64,000 bases of DNA from NCBI GenBank assembly GCA_016713275.1, contig JADJPL010000008.1:1-64000 (forward strand). Reading direction: 5' to 3'. The position numbers and the translations under genes were made by a program. Below the pieces are notes generated by a model. The model was not told the origin of the DNA. It worked only from the letters and a program-made list of their open reading frames with translations, and did not search any database. Shown here in pieces: positions 29,988 to 39,331 of the stretch (within the stretch, counting starts at the first letter, position 1; every line of letters starts with the position of its first letter). The DNA comes from Haliscomenobacter sp. Lineage in GTDB: Bacteria; Bacteroidota; Bacteroidia; Chitinophagales; Saprospiraceae.

Positions 29988-30455
29988 TCAATCCGGCGAA
30001 AAGAAATCAAACAGTTGTTTTCGCCCGATTTCTACATTGAAATCCTGTAACATTTTCACAAATTCCTCTTCAAACGTCCGGTTTTTATGGTGGTTTTTCT
30101 GGTTCAAAATATATTTGCAAACGGAATCGATGTGCGTACGGCTATAGGAAAAAGCGCCGTAACCTGCCTGCCAATCAAATTTATAGGGCGATAACCGGTG
30201 TTCCTTGATAAAATCATTGGTCGTGTTTTTGATTTCCCGCACCAAATCAGATAGCGCTTCCGCAGGTTTCAAGCCAATGAAGATATGGATATGGTCCGGC
30301 ATGCCCCCGATCGCCAGCATTTTATGCCCACGTGTTTGAACAACGCCGGTGGCGTATTGGTACAAGTGTTCTTCCCATTCCGGCTGGATCAACCCCTGGC
30401 GGTTTTTTACGGCGAAAACGATTTGGATGTAGATTTGGGAAAAAACATCGGCCAT
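29988..30455 (-). CDS. REP-associated tyrosine transposase (RAYT 1), IS200/Y1 family
   Basis: 155-aa single-strand transposase of the Y1_Tnp (HUH) superfamily. The metal-binding HUH motif is MPDHIHIFIG (about residue 52-61) and the likely catalytic Tyr lies in GYGAFSYSRTHIDSV (about 100-106). The start is MADVFSQIYIQIVFAV. It is flanked on both sides, in inverted orientation, by the REP1 palindrome ggcctctccgaggcc, as expected for a domesticated RAYT that moves or maintains REPs. Length and motifs are complete, so it may be active. Confidence 0.88.
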   Translation of the reverse strand: MADVFSQIYIQIVFAVKNRQGLIQPEWEEHLYQYATGVVQTRGHKMLAIGGMPDHIHIFIGLKPAEALSDLVREIKNTTNDFIKEHRLSPYKFDWQAGYGAFSYSRTHIDSVCKYILNQKNHHKNRTFEEEFVKMLQDFNVEIGRKQLFDFFSPD

Positions 30456-30540
30456 GGTATGGAATGCATTTGATGTTGATGCGGTGATAGATTCAAATAT
30501 CGTGGTTTTTGGGAAAACGTTGGCGTCAAAACGTTGGGGC

Positions 30541-30800
30541 TACAAACGTTAGGTCTACAAACGTTGGGCCTCTCCGAGGCCGGGGGCGGGTTTGGGTTTT
30601 TGGGGGTGCAAAAATGGTTGGGGGAAAACGTGGCAATGTATTGCGTGGGCACAAACCTGGGTCTACAAACGTTGGGCCTCTCCGAGGCCGGGGGCGGGTT
30701 TGGGTTTTGGGGGGTACAAAAATGGTTGGGGGAAAACGTGGCAATGTATTGCGTGGGGGCACGAACCTGGGCTACAAACGTTAGGCCTCTCCGAGGCCGG
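30541..30800. repeat. REP1 repeats right of RAYT 1, about 113-bp tandem units
   Basis: Three REP1 copies (30556-30584, 30663-30691, 30772-30800) in the orientation ctacaaacgtt-gggcctctccgaggcc. The first two sit in near-identical tandem units of about 107-116 bp that also carry gcgggtttgggttttggggg and gtggcaatgtattgcgtggg; the third is diverged. The unit also matches the inverted left flank over about 60 bp (29881-29940). Confidence 0.85.
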
Positions 30801-30876
30801 GGGAGCGCGGTCGGGGGCGGACGGGGGAACCAATGTGGGAATGTATTACATGAGGGCAACAAACCTTGGGCCGCTA

Positions 30877-30917
30877 CTACCCCGCTTTAGGCCTCTCCGA
30901 GGCCTAAAGCGGGGTAG
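30877..30917 (-). terminator. dnaA terminator built on a REP1 core
   Basis: Perfect 19-bp arms (30877-30895 and 30899-30917) around tcc, beginning 2 bp after the dnaA stop codon. The inner half is the REP1 core ggcctctccgaggcc. No long T run follows on the minus strand. Confidence 0.65.
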
Positions 30918-30919
30918 TT

Positions 30920-32423
30920 TTATTTTTCATTCAGCGACATGCGGATCTTCTTTTCCAGTTCTTCCACGGTGTCTTTGAAGAAGGTGTCGGTTTCCATGAG
31001 GTCCTGGACGGTCTTGCAGGAGTAGATGACGGTGCTGTGGTCGCGGCCGCCAAAGTTGTCGCCGATGCCTTTGAGGGAGCGGTCGGTGAGGTTTTTGGCG
31101 AGGTACATGGAGAGTTGCCGGGCGATCACGATGGAGCGCTTGCGGGTTTTGCCCTGAAGCGTAGATACGTCGACCTTGAAATGCTCGGCGACCAGCCGCT
31201 GGATGAACTCCACGGTGATCTCCTTGTTCATCTCACTGACGAAGTTCTTGACCACCTCTTTGGCGAGGTCGAGGTCGATATCGCGGTTGTTGAGCGACGA
31301 CTGCGCAATGAGTGAAATCAACGCGCCTTCCAGCTCGCGGATGTTGTTGCGGATGTTGTAGCAGATAAACTCGCTAACGTCAGCGGGGATTTCCACGCCT
31401 TCGCGCATGGTTTTGTAGCCGAGAATGGCCATGCGGGTTTCCAGGTCCGGCGCTTGCAGGTCGGCCGAAAGGCCCCACTTGAAGCGGGAGATCAGGCGGT
31501 CTTCGATGCCCTCCATCATCTTCGGGGGGCGGTCGGAGGTGAGCACGACCTGGCGTCCGCTCTGGTGAAGCTGGTTGAAGATGTGGAAGAAAATCTCCTG
31601 CATCTTGAGCTTGTTGGCCAGAAACTGAATATCATCGACGATCAGCACGTCGATGAGCTGATAGAAATTGACAAAATCCGTGACGTTGTTCTTCTTGATC
31701 GCATCGATGATCTGGTTGGTGAAGTTGTCGGCAGACACGTACAGCACCACCTTGTCCGGGAAGTTCTCCGCGATCGAATTCCCGATAGCCTGAGCCAGAT
31801 GCGTCTTGCCCAACCCCGTTTCGCCAAAAATAACGAGGGGATTGAAAGAGGTTTGGCCTGGCTTTTTTGGTCACCGCCAGACCGGCAGAGCGCGCAAGGC
31901 GGTTGCAATCGCCTTCGATGTAGTTTTCAAAGGTATAATTCGGATTCAGCTGCGATTTGATCGGCGTCTTGCGAATCCCAGGGATGACGAACGGGTTTTT
32001 GATCGACTCGGTGTCCATAAACATTGGCTCCTGGGCTTGATCCGCCTCCGGTTGCGTAGCCATGCGCGCGCTTCCGCCCCCGCGGCTGGCCATCACGGCA
32101 ACCTCGACGGCGCCGGAACGGACTCCGTTTAAAACAGGCTTGGCCGGCGCCTGCTCTTTGGCGCTATGATCGTGCATGAGGATCTGATACTCCAAACGCC
32201 CCTTCTCCCCCAGCTCCTTGCGAATAGTGGTTTTGAGGAGGTTCACAAAATGCTCCTCCAGCCATTCGTAAAAAAACTTGTTGGGCACCTGAATCGTCAA
32301 GGCGTTGTTCACTAAGCGCACCGGCCTGATCGGTTCAAACCAGGTCTTGTAGCTTTGCATAGGGACGTTCTTGCGAATCGTCTGCAGACAGCTGTCCCAC
32401 ACGACGTCATAGTCCTTTACCAT
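30920..32423 (-). CDS. dnaA: Chromosomal replication initiator DnaA, one frameshift
   Basis: About 500 codons. Domain I (MVKDYDVVWDSCLQTIRKNV ...) is followed by a variable linker, the AAA+ domain with Walker A GETGLGKTH and Walker B LIVDDIQFL, and the DNA-binding domain IV with the signature FGGRDHSTVIYS. The frame breaks near 31850-31870 at runs of T and C, just before Walker A; coding is otherwise complete, so I treat this as a sequencing indel. DnaA opens the chromosomal origin in its ATP form. The downstream terminator is a REP-derived palindrome. Confidence 0.95.
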
Positions 32424-32802
32424 TCTCCTTCAAATTGGGCTTACGCCGTTAACAAAAAAAATTACATAGCACCTAGCGTAAGTGCAGGAGTATCAGTAAG
32501 TTTTAAAAATATGGTGAAACGGAAGAAAACTTCAACCGGCTAATCACGAATTGCCATTATTAACGGCAGGGTTACAAAGATGCAACAAAAATCCCAGCGA
32601 GAAAACCCCTGGGGAGGGAATTATTAAATTTTTTTGATGTAATATGAAGTTTCTTCAAAAACAGACCTCACAAGATACTTTCGTGGTTTTTTTATTCTTT
32701 AAATTGAAAATCAATCTATTACAAATTAACCTTACGTTAATAAATAAAAAAACGGAATCCCCATTTCCTTCAAAACCAACGGAAACGCCCGCCTTCCGCT
32801 CT
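32424..32802. other. AT-rich region upstream of dnaA
   Basis: 379 bp, clearly AT-richer than its surroundings, with long A/T runs around 32620-32760. It must hold the dnaA promoter. I looked for DnaA boxes (TTATNCACA) on both strands and saw none that match well, so I do not call an origin. Confidence 0.5.
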
Positions 32803-33690
32803 TTACGCCAGCCGGGCAGCAGCGCCCTGAACGCCGGCGTGCGCCGCCCATTGCGCGCCTTTATTTTCCTCCACGTAAACATCTACGCGGCCAAGCAGCA
32901 AGCCGTCGCACCCGGCATGATGTATCGCAACCTCTTGATTATCCGCATTTTTAACCATGAAAGGCCCCTCCATAAAGGTATGGGTTCCCCCGCCCAGAAT
33001 GAGGTCAATACCCCGGCTTTGTTTCGCCAGCTCGACGTCGGAAAGCCGCGCTCCAGCATACTGAAAGCCCAAATGCGAAAGACATACCACCAGGTCGCAT
33101 TGCTCCTGCTCCCGGAGCCTGGCGGCAAAAGCATTCGCCCTGGCGATCGGCCCTTCAGACGCTGATTTCACATTCAACGAATTGGAATCCAAAAGATTAG
33201 CATCTGCGCCCAGCCCAAACACCCCAACAGTAATCCCTCCCTTTTTCAACACCGCATAGGGAGTTCTCCAATCGACTAACGGCGTGGAATTCAGCGGGTA
33301 ATCGCTGCCGATCACGCCAAAACTAACGTATTTAGTTTGTTGGGACAAGGTTTCCAACCCCCACTCAAGCTCCTGGTTTCCAAGAATTACGGCGTCGTAC
33401 CCCAGGGCGTTCATGCGCTCCACCGCCTGCCGCTTGTCCTCCTCCGTGCCCGATCCCACAAAATCGCCCGCATCGAAGAGCAGCACATGGACTTCCTCCC
33501 GGCGTATCGTTTCCACCATGGAAGGCAGCAAAGATCCCTCGCCCAGTTGCCCGTGCAGGTCGTTGGTGTGCAGAATCGTCAGCTTGACCCGCTCCCCGGA
33601 GGCCGCCATCGCCCGGAACGGAAACGCGCCCGCTCCCATCAGAGCCACCCCGGCGCCCGTTTTTATCAGAAAGGTTCTTCTTTTCATCAT
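32803..33690 (-). CDS. Secreted metallophosphatase (5'-nucleotidase-like) with substituted active site
   Basis: 295-aa calcineurin-like phosphoesterase, 5'-nucleotidase/UshA N-domain type without the C-terminal nucleotide-binding domain. A Tat-like signal MMKRRTFLIKTGAGVALM leads to HTNDLHG (metal ligands Asp and His), DAGDFVG, and CLSHLGF. The usual GNHEFD motif reads GNQELE, so the catalytic His and Asp are Gln and Glu, and the usual GGHxH reads GGGTH, losing one metal His. The frame is intact. In Bacteroidota such a protein often sits beside a full 5'-nucleotidase; none is here. Activity is doubtful; a binding role is possible. Confidence 0.8.
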   Translation of the reverse strand: MMKRRTFLIKTGAGVALMGAGAFPFRAMAASGERVKLTILHTNDLHGQLGEGSLLPSMVETIRREEVHVLLFDAGDFVGSGTEEDKRQAVERMNALGYDAVILGNQELEWGLETLSQQTKYVSFGVIGSDYPLNSTPLVDWRTPYAVLKKGGITVGVFGLGADANLLDSNSLNVKSASEGPIARANAFAARLREQEQCDLVVCLSHLGFQYAGARLSDVELAKQSRGIDLILGGGTHTFMEGPFMVKNADNQEVAIHHAGCDGLLLGRVDVYVEENKGAQWAAHAGVQGAAARLA

Positions 33691-33696
33691 TTCTTT

Positions 33697-34731
33697 TTAT
33701 TCCACAATATCAAACAACGTCCCCGCTTTACCGGGAGGAATCGCCCCCAAATGGCGGTACGCTTTTTCGGTCGCTTCCCGGCCTCTGGGCGTGCGCTGAA
33801 GGAATCCTTCCATGATCAGAAACGGTTCGTGGACCTCTTCGATCGTGCCGGACTCCTCCCCTACCGCGGTGGAGATGGTGGTCAGCCCCACCGGCCCCCC
33901 TTTAAACTTATGAATGATGGCCGACAGGATTTTATTGTCCATTTCGTCTAATCCGTGCTCATCGACATGCAGCGCCGACAGGCCAAAACGGGCAATTTCT
34001 TCGTCGATGGTTCCATTGCCTTTTACCTGCGCGAAATCGCGCACCCGGCGTAACAACGCGTTGGCGATACGGGGCGTTCCCCGGCTGCGGCGGGCGATCT
34101 CCGCCGCCCCTTTTTCCGTGATCTCCACCTTGAGGATGGCGGCCGACCGCTTCACAATGCGTATCAACGTGGCCACATCGTAGTAATCGAGGTGGCACGT
34201 GATCCCAAACCGCGCCCGCATGGGAGGGGTCAGCAAGCCCATGCGCGTGGTGGCGCCAACCAGGGTGAACGGGTGCAGGGTGATCTGGATGCTCCGGGCA
34301 TTCGGACCGCTGTCGATCAGGATGTCGATCCGGAAATCTTCCATCGCGGAGTAGAGGTACTCCTCCACCACCGTATTCAGGCGGTGGATCTCGTCGATAA
34401 ACAACACGTCGCCTTCGTCGAGATTGGTGAGCAGCCCGGCCAAATCGCCCGGCTTTTCCAGCACGGGGCCCGAGCTCATCTTCATGTTGGTCTCCAGCTC
34501 GTTGGAGATAATGTAGGAAAGCGTCGTTTTTCCCAACCCGGGAGGGCCGTGCAACAGCACGTGGTCCAGGGATTCCCCGCGCTGTTTGGCAGCAGCGATG
34601 AACACCTTGAGGTTCTCCACGATCCGGGGCTGACCGCTGAAATCCTCCAGGGCCTTGGGGCGCAGCGCTCTTTCTACCTGCTGCTCCTCCGGATTATTTT
34701 GTCCGGTATGCGGATCCAGATGCGGATTCAT
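33697..34731 (-). CDS. ruvB: Holliday junction branch-migration helicase RuvB
   Basis: 344 aa, full family length. N-terminal LRPKALEDFSGQPRIVENL, Walker A GPPGLGKTTL, Walker B FIDEIHRLN, sensor/arginine region GATTRMGLLTPPMRARFG, and the C-terminal winged helix ending EEVHEPFLIMEGFLQRTPRG. RuvB hexamers drive branch migration with RuvA and RuvC during recombination. The metallophosphatase ATG lies 4 bp after the ruvB stop codon, so the two may be co-transcribed. Confidence 0.97.
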   Translation of the reverse strand: MNPHLDPHTGQNNPEEQQVERALRPKALEDFSGQPRIVENLKVFIAAAKQRGESLDHVLLHGPPGLGKTTLSYIISNELETNMKMSSGPVLEKPGDLAGLLTNLDEGDVLFIDEIHRLNTVVEEYLYSAMEDFRIDILIDSGPNARSIQITLHPFTLVGATTRMGLLTPPMRARFGITCHLDYYDVATLIRIVKRSAAILKVEITEKGAAEIARRSRGTPRIANALLRRVRDFAQVKGNGTIDEEIARFGLSALHVDEHGLDEMDNKILSAIIHKFKGGPVGLTTISTAVGEESGTIEEVHEPFLIMEGFLQRTPRGREATEKAYRHLGAIPPGKAGTLFDIVE

Positions 34732-34916
34732 AGTTGTTGTTGGTTCAAAAATCCCGGGACCCGCCTGGGTCCACCGGTGAAAAACCGTTTTTTAGCCGAT
34801 TTTATGCCGAAAAGGTCGCGGTTATCCAGGGCGCAAACGCCTAACTTTTTATACTTTTGTGCGGCATTTTGGAAACCAGGGCCCGTCCCTAATAAAACTA
34901 CAAAATACAAAATTCA

Positions 34917-36182
34917 ATGAGCGGATCAAAAGTAAGCATGGAAAATGGCAAGTTGGTAGTTCCCAACGACCCGATCATTCCTTTTATTGAAGGCGACGGC
35001 ACGGGGCCCGATATTTGGGCAGCTTCTGTTCGCGTGCTGGATGCAGCGGTAGAAAAAGCCTACGGCGGCGCCCGCAAAATCGTTTGGAAAGAAGTGCTCG
35101 CCGGCGAAAAAGCCTTCAACGCTACCGGCAACTGGCTTCCGGAAGAAACCCTGAGCACCATCGACGAATACATGGTCGCGATCAAAGGCCCGCTCACCAC
35201 GCCGGTCGGCGGCGGGATCCGCTCCCTCAACGTGGCCCTGCGCCAGCAACTCGATCTCTACGCCTGCGTGCGCCCGGTGCGCTACTTCTCCGGTGTGCCT
35301 TCCCCGGTAAAGCAGCCCGAACTGGTGGATATGGTCATCTTTCGCGAAAATACCGAGGACATCTACGCCGGCATCGAATACCTCGCCGGTACGCCCGAGC
35401 TGGAAAAACTGAAAAAATTCCTGATCGAAGAGCTCGGCGTCAACCAAATCCGCTTCCCAGACACGGTCTCCCTGGGCATCAAGCCGGTTTCCTTAGAAGG
35501 TACCGAGCGTTTGGTCCGCTCCGCCCTCGAGTATACCATCGACAACAACCTCCCCTCGCTTACCCTCGTACACAAGGGGAATATCATGAAATATACCGAA
35601 GGCAAGTTCAAAGAGTGGGGTTACCAGCTCGCTGAACGCGAATACGGAGATAAGGTGTTTACCTGGGCGCAGTACGACCGCATCGCCGCCAAAGAGGGTT
35701 CCGCCGCCGCTAACCAGGCCCAGGAAGCCGCTCTGGCCAAAGGCGCTGTCCTGGTTAAAGACGTCATCGCCGACGCTTTCCTCCAGCAAATTCTCCTCCG
35801 CCCATCGGAGTACTCCGTCATCGCTACCCTCAACCTCAATGGCGACTACATCTCCGACGCCCTCGCGGCAGAAGTCGGAGGCATCGGCATCGCCCCCGGC
35901 GCCAACATCAATTACCTCACCGGGAAAGCCATCTTCGAAGCGACCCACGGCACCGCCCCCAAATACGCAGGCCAGGACAAGGTGAACCCAAGCTCCGTTA
36001 TCCTCTCCGGCGAAATGATGTTCCGCTACATGGGCTGGAAAGAAGCCGCCGACCTCATCATCAAAGCTATGGATGGCGCTATCGGCAACAAACGCGTCAC
36101 CTACGATTTCCACCGCCTTATGGAGGGCGCTACCCTGCTCAAATGCTCCGAGTTCGGAGACGAGCTGATTGCGAATATGTAA
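34917..36182 (+). CDS. icd: NADP-dependent isocitrate dehydrogenase
   Basis: 421 aa, prokaryotic homodimeric IDH. It oxidatively decarboxylates isocitrate to 2-oxoglutarate in the TCA cycle. The substrate loop GGGIRSLNVALRQQLDLYA carries the phosphorylatable Ser equivalent; FRENTEDIYAGIE and the coenzyme segment HGTAPKYAGQDKVNP (Lys-Tyr ... Val) fit NADP specificity. A TACTTTTG box at 34852-34859 may be a -7 element, but I see no TTTG at the right distance. A strong bidirectional hairpin follows the stop. Confidence 0.95.
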   Translation: MSGSKVSMENGKLVVPNDPIIPFIEGDGTGPDIWAASVRVLDAAVEKAYGGARKIVWKEVLAGEKAFNATGNWLPEETLSTIDEYMVAIKGPLTTPVGGGIRSLNVALRQQLDLYACVRPVRYFSGVPSPVKQPELVDMVIFRENTEDIYAGIEYLAGTPELEKLKKFLIEELGVNQIRFPDTVSLGIKPVSLEGTERLVRSALEYTIDNNLPSLTLVHKGNIMKYTEGKFKEWGYQLAEREYGDKVFTWAQYDRIAAKEGSAAANQAQEAALAKGAVLVKDVIADAFLQQILLRPSEYSVIATLNLNGDYISDALAAEVGGIGIAPGANINYLTGKAIFEATHGTAPKYAGQDKVNPSSVILSGEMMFRYMGWKEAADLIIKAMDGAIGNKRVTYDFHRLMEGATLLKCSEFGDELIANM

Positions 36183-36185
36183 AAT

Positions 36186-36270
36186 AAAAGTTGCGAAGTT
36201 GCGAAGTTACGAGGTTGCGAGGCTTTCACTCAACTTCGCAACCTCGTAACTTCGCAACCTCGCAACTTTT
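36186..36270. terminator. Bidirectional terminator built from octamer repeats
   Basis: Near-perfect 36-38-bp inverted repeat between convergent genes. Each arm is itself octamers of the gttgcgaa / gttacgag type. An A run begins the left arm and a T run ends the right arm, as expected for termination in both directions. Confidence 0.75.
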
Positions 36271-36272
36271 CC

Positions 36273-38618
36273 CTACTTCCTCACCACTCTCTCAACCACC
36301 CACCCCTGATCGGAAACCATCCTCAAAAAGTACACCCCGGGGCTCAGCCCGGCGGCGGGGATGGAGCGGATCTCTTTCTGCACGTTTTCCCAGCGGTAGC
36401 TGCTTAGCACCCTTCCTGTGGCGTCGATCCATTCGACGGCCATGACCTTGGCGGGCGCTTTCAGGTCAAACTGAATATGCACCCAATCGGTCGCGGGATT
36501 GGGGAACACCGCCGTTTGATCATCGATGGACGGCAGGTCCTGGGTGGGCGTTACGCCACCGCTTTTGCTGATATTCCAGCGGATCACGTAAGAATAATCT
36601 CCTACCAAAGGACTGAAGCCATTCGGACTGTAGGTGTCCTTGGTCAGGTCGCCTGCGGTGCCGGTCATGGTCGTGAACCTCGGCTTGCCGGTCAGCAGGC
36701 TCAGCAGGTACTGGGCTTTGTAGTCGTACCGGGTGCTGATCAGGGCATCCAGCGTAATCCCATCCACGGAAGGCGCATAATATTCCAGCATGACCAGGTA
36801 GGTTGTGGAGTCTTCCAGCTCCAACGGGGGCTCTTCGAGGCTGGGAACCGGAACGGAGATCAGCCGAAGCGGGTTGGACTCCGTTCCCAGCACTTCGTAG
36901 AAGTTAAACGCGGCCAGGGTGCGTTCGGCGGCTTGGGCCGCGCGGTCTCCATTGGAATCTTTCCATTTGTAGAGGGACAGGATCAGCCCGCGCCCTTTCA
37001 GTTCCTCGGCATTGGGGATGACAAACTGGATATTCCGCGAAAAAAAACCCTTGCCCCGAGGTACGTAAAACACGTTTCCATAGGCCACAGACGGCGGTTC
37101 GTTGGCCGCCCAGTTGTTCAGGTCCGGGGAGATCGTCTGGGTATTTGTTCCGTCTTCTTTGGCGAACGTCGAATCGGTCACGTAAAAGGTGAACGACCGG
37201 ACGTTGTCCGAAGGATCAAAATCGGTCAAGGCGCTGACGACTTCGTAGGCAGCCCGGTAGCTGCCCACCGCATTGGGGGTAAACGTGCCCTGAATGATCT
37301 GGTTTTCCAGCAGGGTGTTGGAAGCCAAGGCGCCCAGCGCGTTTTCCGACTGAAAACGAACGGCGGAAGCGCTATCCTGAACGATCATTTCCAACCGCAC
37401 CCCCGGTTGATTCTGCGACCCGATGTTGGCTACGTCGGCCAGGAAACCAATAGGCTCCACCTGGCTGAGGGGCGTGTACATATTCGGAGGAAGCGCATAA
37501 AATTCGGTGATCCGGAGGTTGTTCGGCTCCTGAACCAGGACCTGGACGTCGTCGATCACCCAATAGTAATAATTCCCCTGAAACAGAAACTTGACAATCA
37601 GGCTGTCGGCATTCGCTGTTCCGGTTAATGGTACCAGAAGGTAGGGAACCGGGTTGACTTCGTAGGTTTCCAACTCCTGGTTGATGGCGGTGGTATCCCA
37701 GGTGGCGCCGCCGTTGACCGACCATAGCAGCAAGTAATCGCTGTTGAACTGGCGCAGGGATTGGTAAAATTTAAGGGTATACCCCGGAGTTCCCTGGCCC
37801 CGAAGCGGGATAACCGGGGAGACCAGCTCCCCAAGCTGCCCGACGGGGCAGTCGCCGGTGCCGAGCCCTTGTCCGCACACGCCGCCCTTGTCGTCCAGCA
37901 AATTGGAAGCAAAGACCATCGCTCCGTTGCAGCGGGAGGGCGACAGGATATCCCCCCGGCCGCAATTGCCGGGAGCGGAAGCATCTGCGCTCCACTGCCA
38001 GAGGTCGCCTTTGGGTTGCGTCTGACCGTTGGTACACCAGATGTTGTTCACGGTCCAGCCGTTGCGCCCTCCGGCAAAGTCGCCCTGCCCCGGAAGGGTA
38101 CCCCACACGATGGTCCGCGCCAGCGGATCTTGCTCTGCAACCGGCCGGGCGGCGATAGCGATTTCCTGTCCGGCGTTCAGCGCGGTTTTCAGCGCGGCGC
38201 CGGTGGCTTGGGTGACAAAAAAGCTGGGGATGACGACGTTTTGGGCGAATGGGTCGGTAGGGCCCATATTGATGAAGGCAGTATCCGCCACGTTGTTGAT
38301 CACGACCACTGCTTTAGCGCCTTTCATCTGGGCGTTGAGTACCTTCTCGGCAAAACTGCAGATCCCGCGGTCGATCAGCGCAATCTTGCCCGTCAGGTCG
38401 TTGCTGATGCTCCCGCATCCGAGCGTGCTGCCCTGCCCATTGCTCGCCAGAACCATCGCTCCGGAAATCCCGCACGAAAACGGGCCAAAGCGGGCTATTT
38501 GGGCACTGGCGGTAGTCCCGCCTCCGGGGGCAGCCGGGTTTATGGTCAGGGTATGCGTCGATTGGGCCGCAGCGAATAGGGGTATTGTCCACAACAGAAT
38601 AGCCAGGATATTTTTCAT
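36273..38618 (-). CDS. Secreted PA-domain protein with type IX sorting tail
   Basis: 781 aa. A signal peptide (MKNILAILLWTIPLFAAAQ) is followed by a protease-associated (PA) domain at about residues 30-165 (GAMVLASNGQGSTLGCGSIS, KAVVVINNVAD). Next comes a jelly-roll-like region (about 170-370) and CARDB-like beta domains; the C-terminal 80 residues are a T9SS sorting domain (VFPNPATDWVHIQFDL ... GVYFLRMVSDQGWVVERVVRK). It should be exported through the type IX system and cleaved or attached at the surface. I see no catalytic domain, so it may be structural or adhesive. The gene is intact. Confidence 0.88.
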   Translation of the reverse strand: MKNILAILLWTIPLFAAAQSTHTLTINPAAPGGGTTASAQIARFGPFSCGISGAMVLASNGQGSTLGCGSISNDLTGKIALIDRGICSFAEKVLNAQMKGAKAVVVINNVADTAFINMGPTDPFAQNVVIPSFFVTQATGAALKTALNAGQEIAIAARPVAEQDPLARTIVWGTLPGQGDFAGGRNGWTVNNIWCTNGQTQPKGDLWQWSADASAPGNCGRGDILSPSRCNGAMVFASNLLDDKGGVCGQGLGTGDCPVGQLGELVSPVIPLRGQGTPGYTLKFYQSLRQFNSDYLLLWSVNGGATWDTTAINQELETYEVNPVPYLLVPLTGTANADSLIVKFLFQGNYYYWVIDDVQVLVQEPNNLRITEFYALPPNMYTPLSQVEPIGFLADVANIGSQNQPGVRLEMIVQDSASAVRFQSENALGALASNTLLENQIIQGTFTPNAVGSYRAAYEVVSALTDFDPSDNVRSFTFYVTDSTFAKEDGTNTQTISPDLNNWAANEPPSVAYGNVFYVPRGKGFFSRNIQFVIPNAEELKGRGLILSLYKWKDSNGDRAAQAAERTLAAFNFYEVLGTESNPLRLISVPVPSLEEPPLELEDSTTYLVMLEYYAPSVDGITLDALISTRYDYKAQYLLSLLTGKPRFTTMTGTAGDLTKDTYSPNGFSPLVGDYSYVIRWNISKSGGVTPTQDLPSIDDQTAVFPNPATDWVHIQFDLKAPAKVMAVEWIDATGRVLSSYRWENVQKEIRSIPAAGLSPGVYFLRMVSDQGWVVERVVRK

Positions 38619-38678
38619 ACGAAATCAGTTTGGGAGTAAATTTAAGGGAAAACTGGGTTCTTTTTTGAGGCGGACTTA

Positions 38679-39192
38679 AAAAGAACATACCCCGAGGCCG
38701 GGGGCAAAAACGGGGGAATGTTTGACTGCGGTCGGGGGACCGCAGAATAATCCTGCACGAAATCTGTCCCGCTTATTGCGGGACGGCAAACAGGGTTCTC
38801 CCCCTTTGAAGCTAATCTTGTAGTGTTTTTCATAACTAACGGCTTGTCTCTGAATTGCCCTCCGCAGCCCGGAGCCCGTGGGAAACGCCGTTCCCGTTCG
38901 AAGAACGGGATCGCCTTATGGGGTCAACCGCTTGGGATGCAGGATAAACGCAAGGGTAGCTGTTCGAAGCGGTTGAAGCCCATAAAGCGAAGGCGTTTTC
39001 CACGGAGCGGTAGGGCGTAGGAGCGCCCTTTTTTTGGTTCTTTTTTTGGGCGAGCAAAAAAAGAACATACCCCGAGGCCGGGGGCAAAACGGGGGAATGT
39101 TTGACTGCGGTCGGGGGACCGCAGAATAATCCTGCACGAAATCTGTCCCGCTTATTGCGGGACGGCAAACAGGTTCTCCCCCTTTGAAGGGG
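38679..39192. repeat. Direct repeats of about 130 bp, with repeat B and REP2-like hairpins
   Basis: 38679-38812 and 39063-39192 are near-identical. Each runs from agaacataccccgaggccgg through a gcggtcgggggaccgc hairpin, gcacgaaatctg, a cccgc-ttatt-gcggg hairpin, to the half element ctccccctttgaag. Between them (38961-39090) lies repeat B, the inverted relative of 10606-10735. The hairpin section matches the REP2 element beside RAYT 2 at 45990-46060. No gene seen. Confidence 0.85.
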
Positions 39193-39258
39193 TCAGGGGG
39201 ATGAAACCTTTCTCCTGCATTACAAAAGTTTCATCCCCTAACCCCCTTCAAAGGGGGA
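39176..39258. repeat. Palindromic dispersed element A, copy 2
   Basis: Outer arms ctccccctttgaagggg and complement, inner arms gggatgaaac / gtttcatccc. Same layout as 10777-10862. Confidence 0.8.
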
Positions 39259-39331
39259 AAGTGCTTCGTCAGCCTTTGCCATTGGGTTAAGGAATGCTGC
39301 CCACACCCTGGAAAGGGTTCTTAGATAACTT

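Noticed and set aside
32424..32802. Replication origin upstream of dnaA
   Set aside because: The region is AT-rich, but I see no cluster of DnaA boxes.
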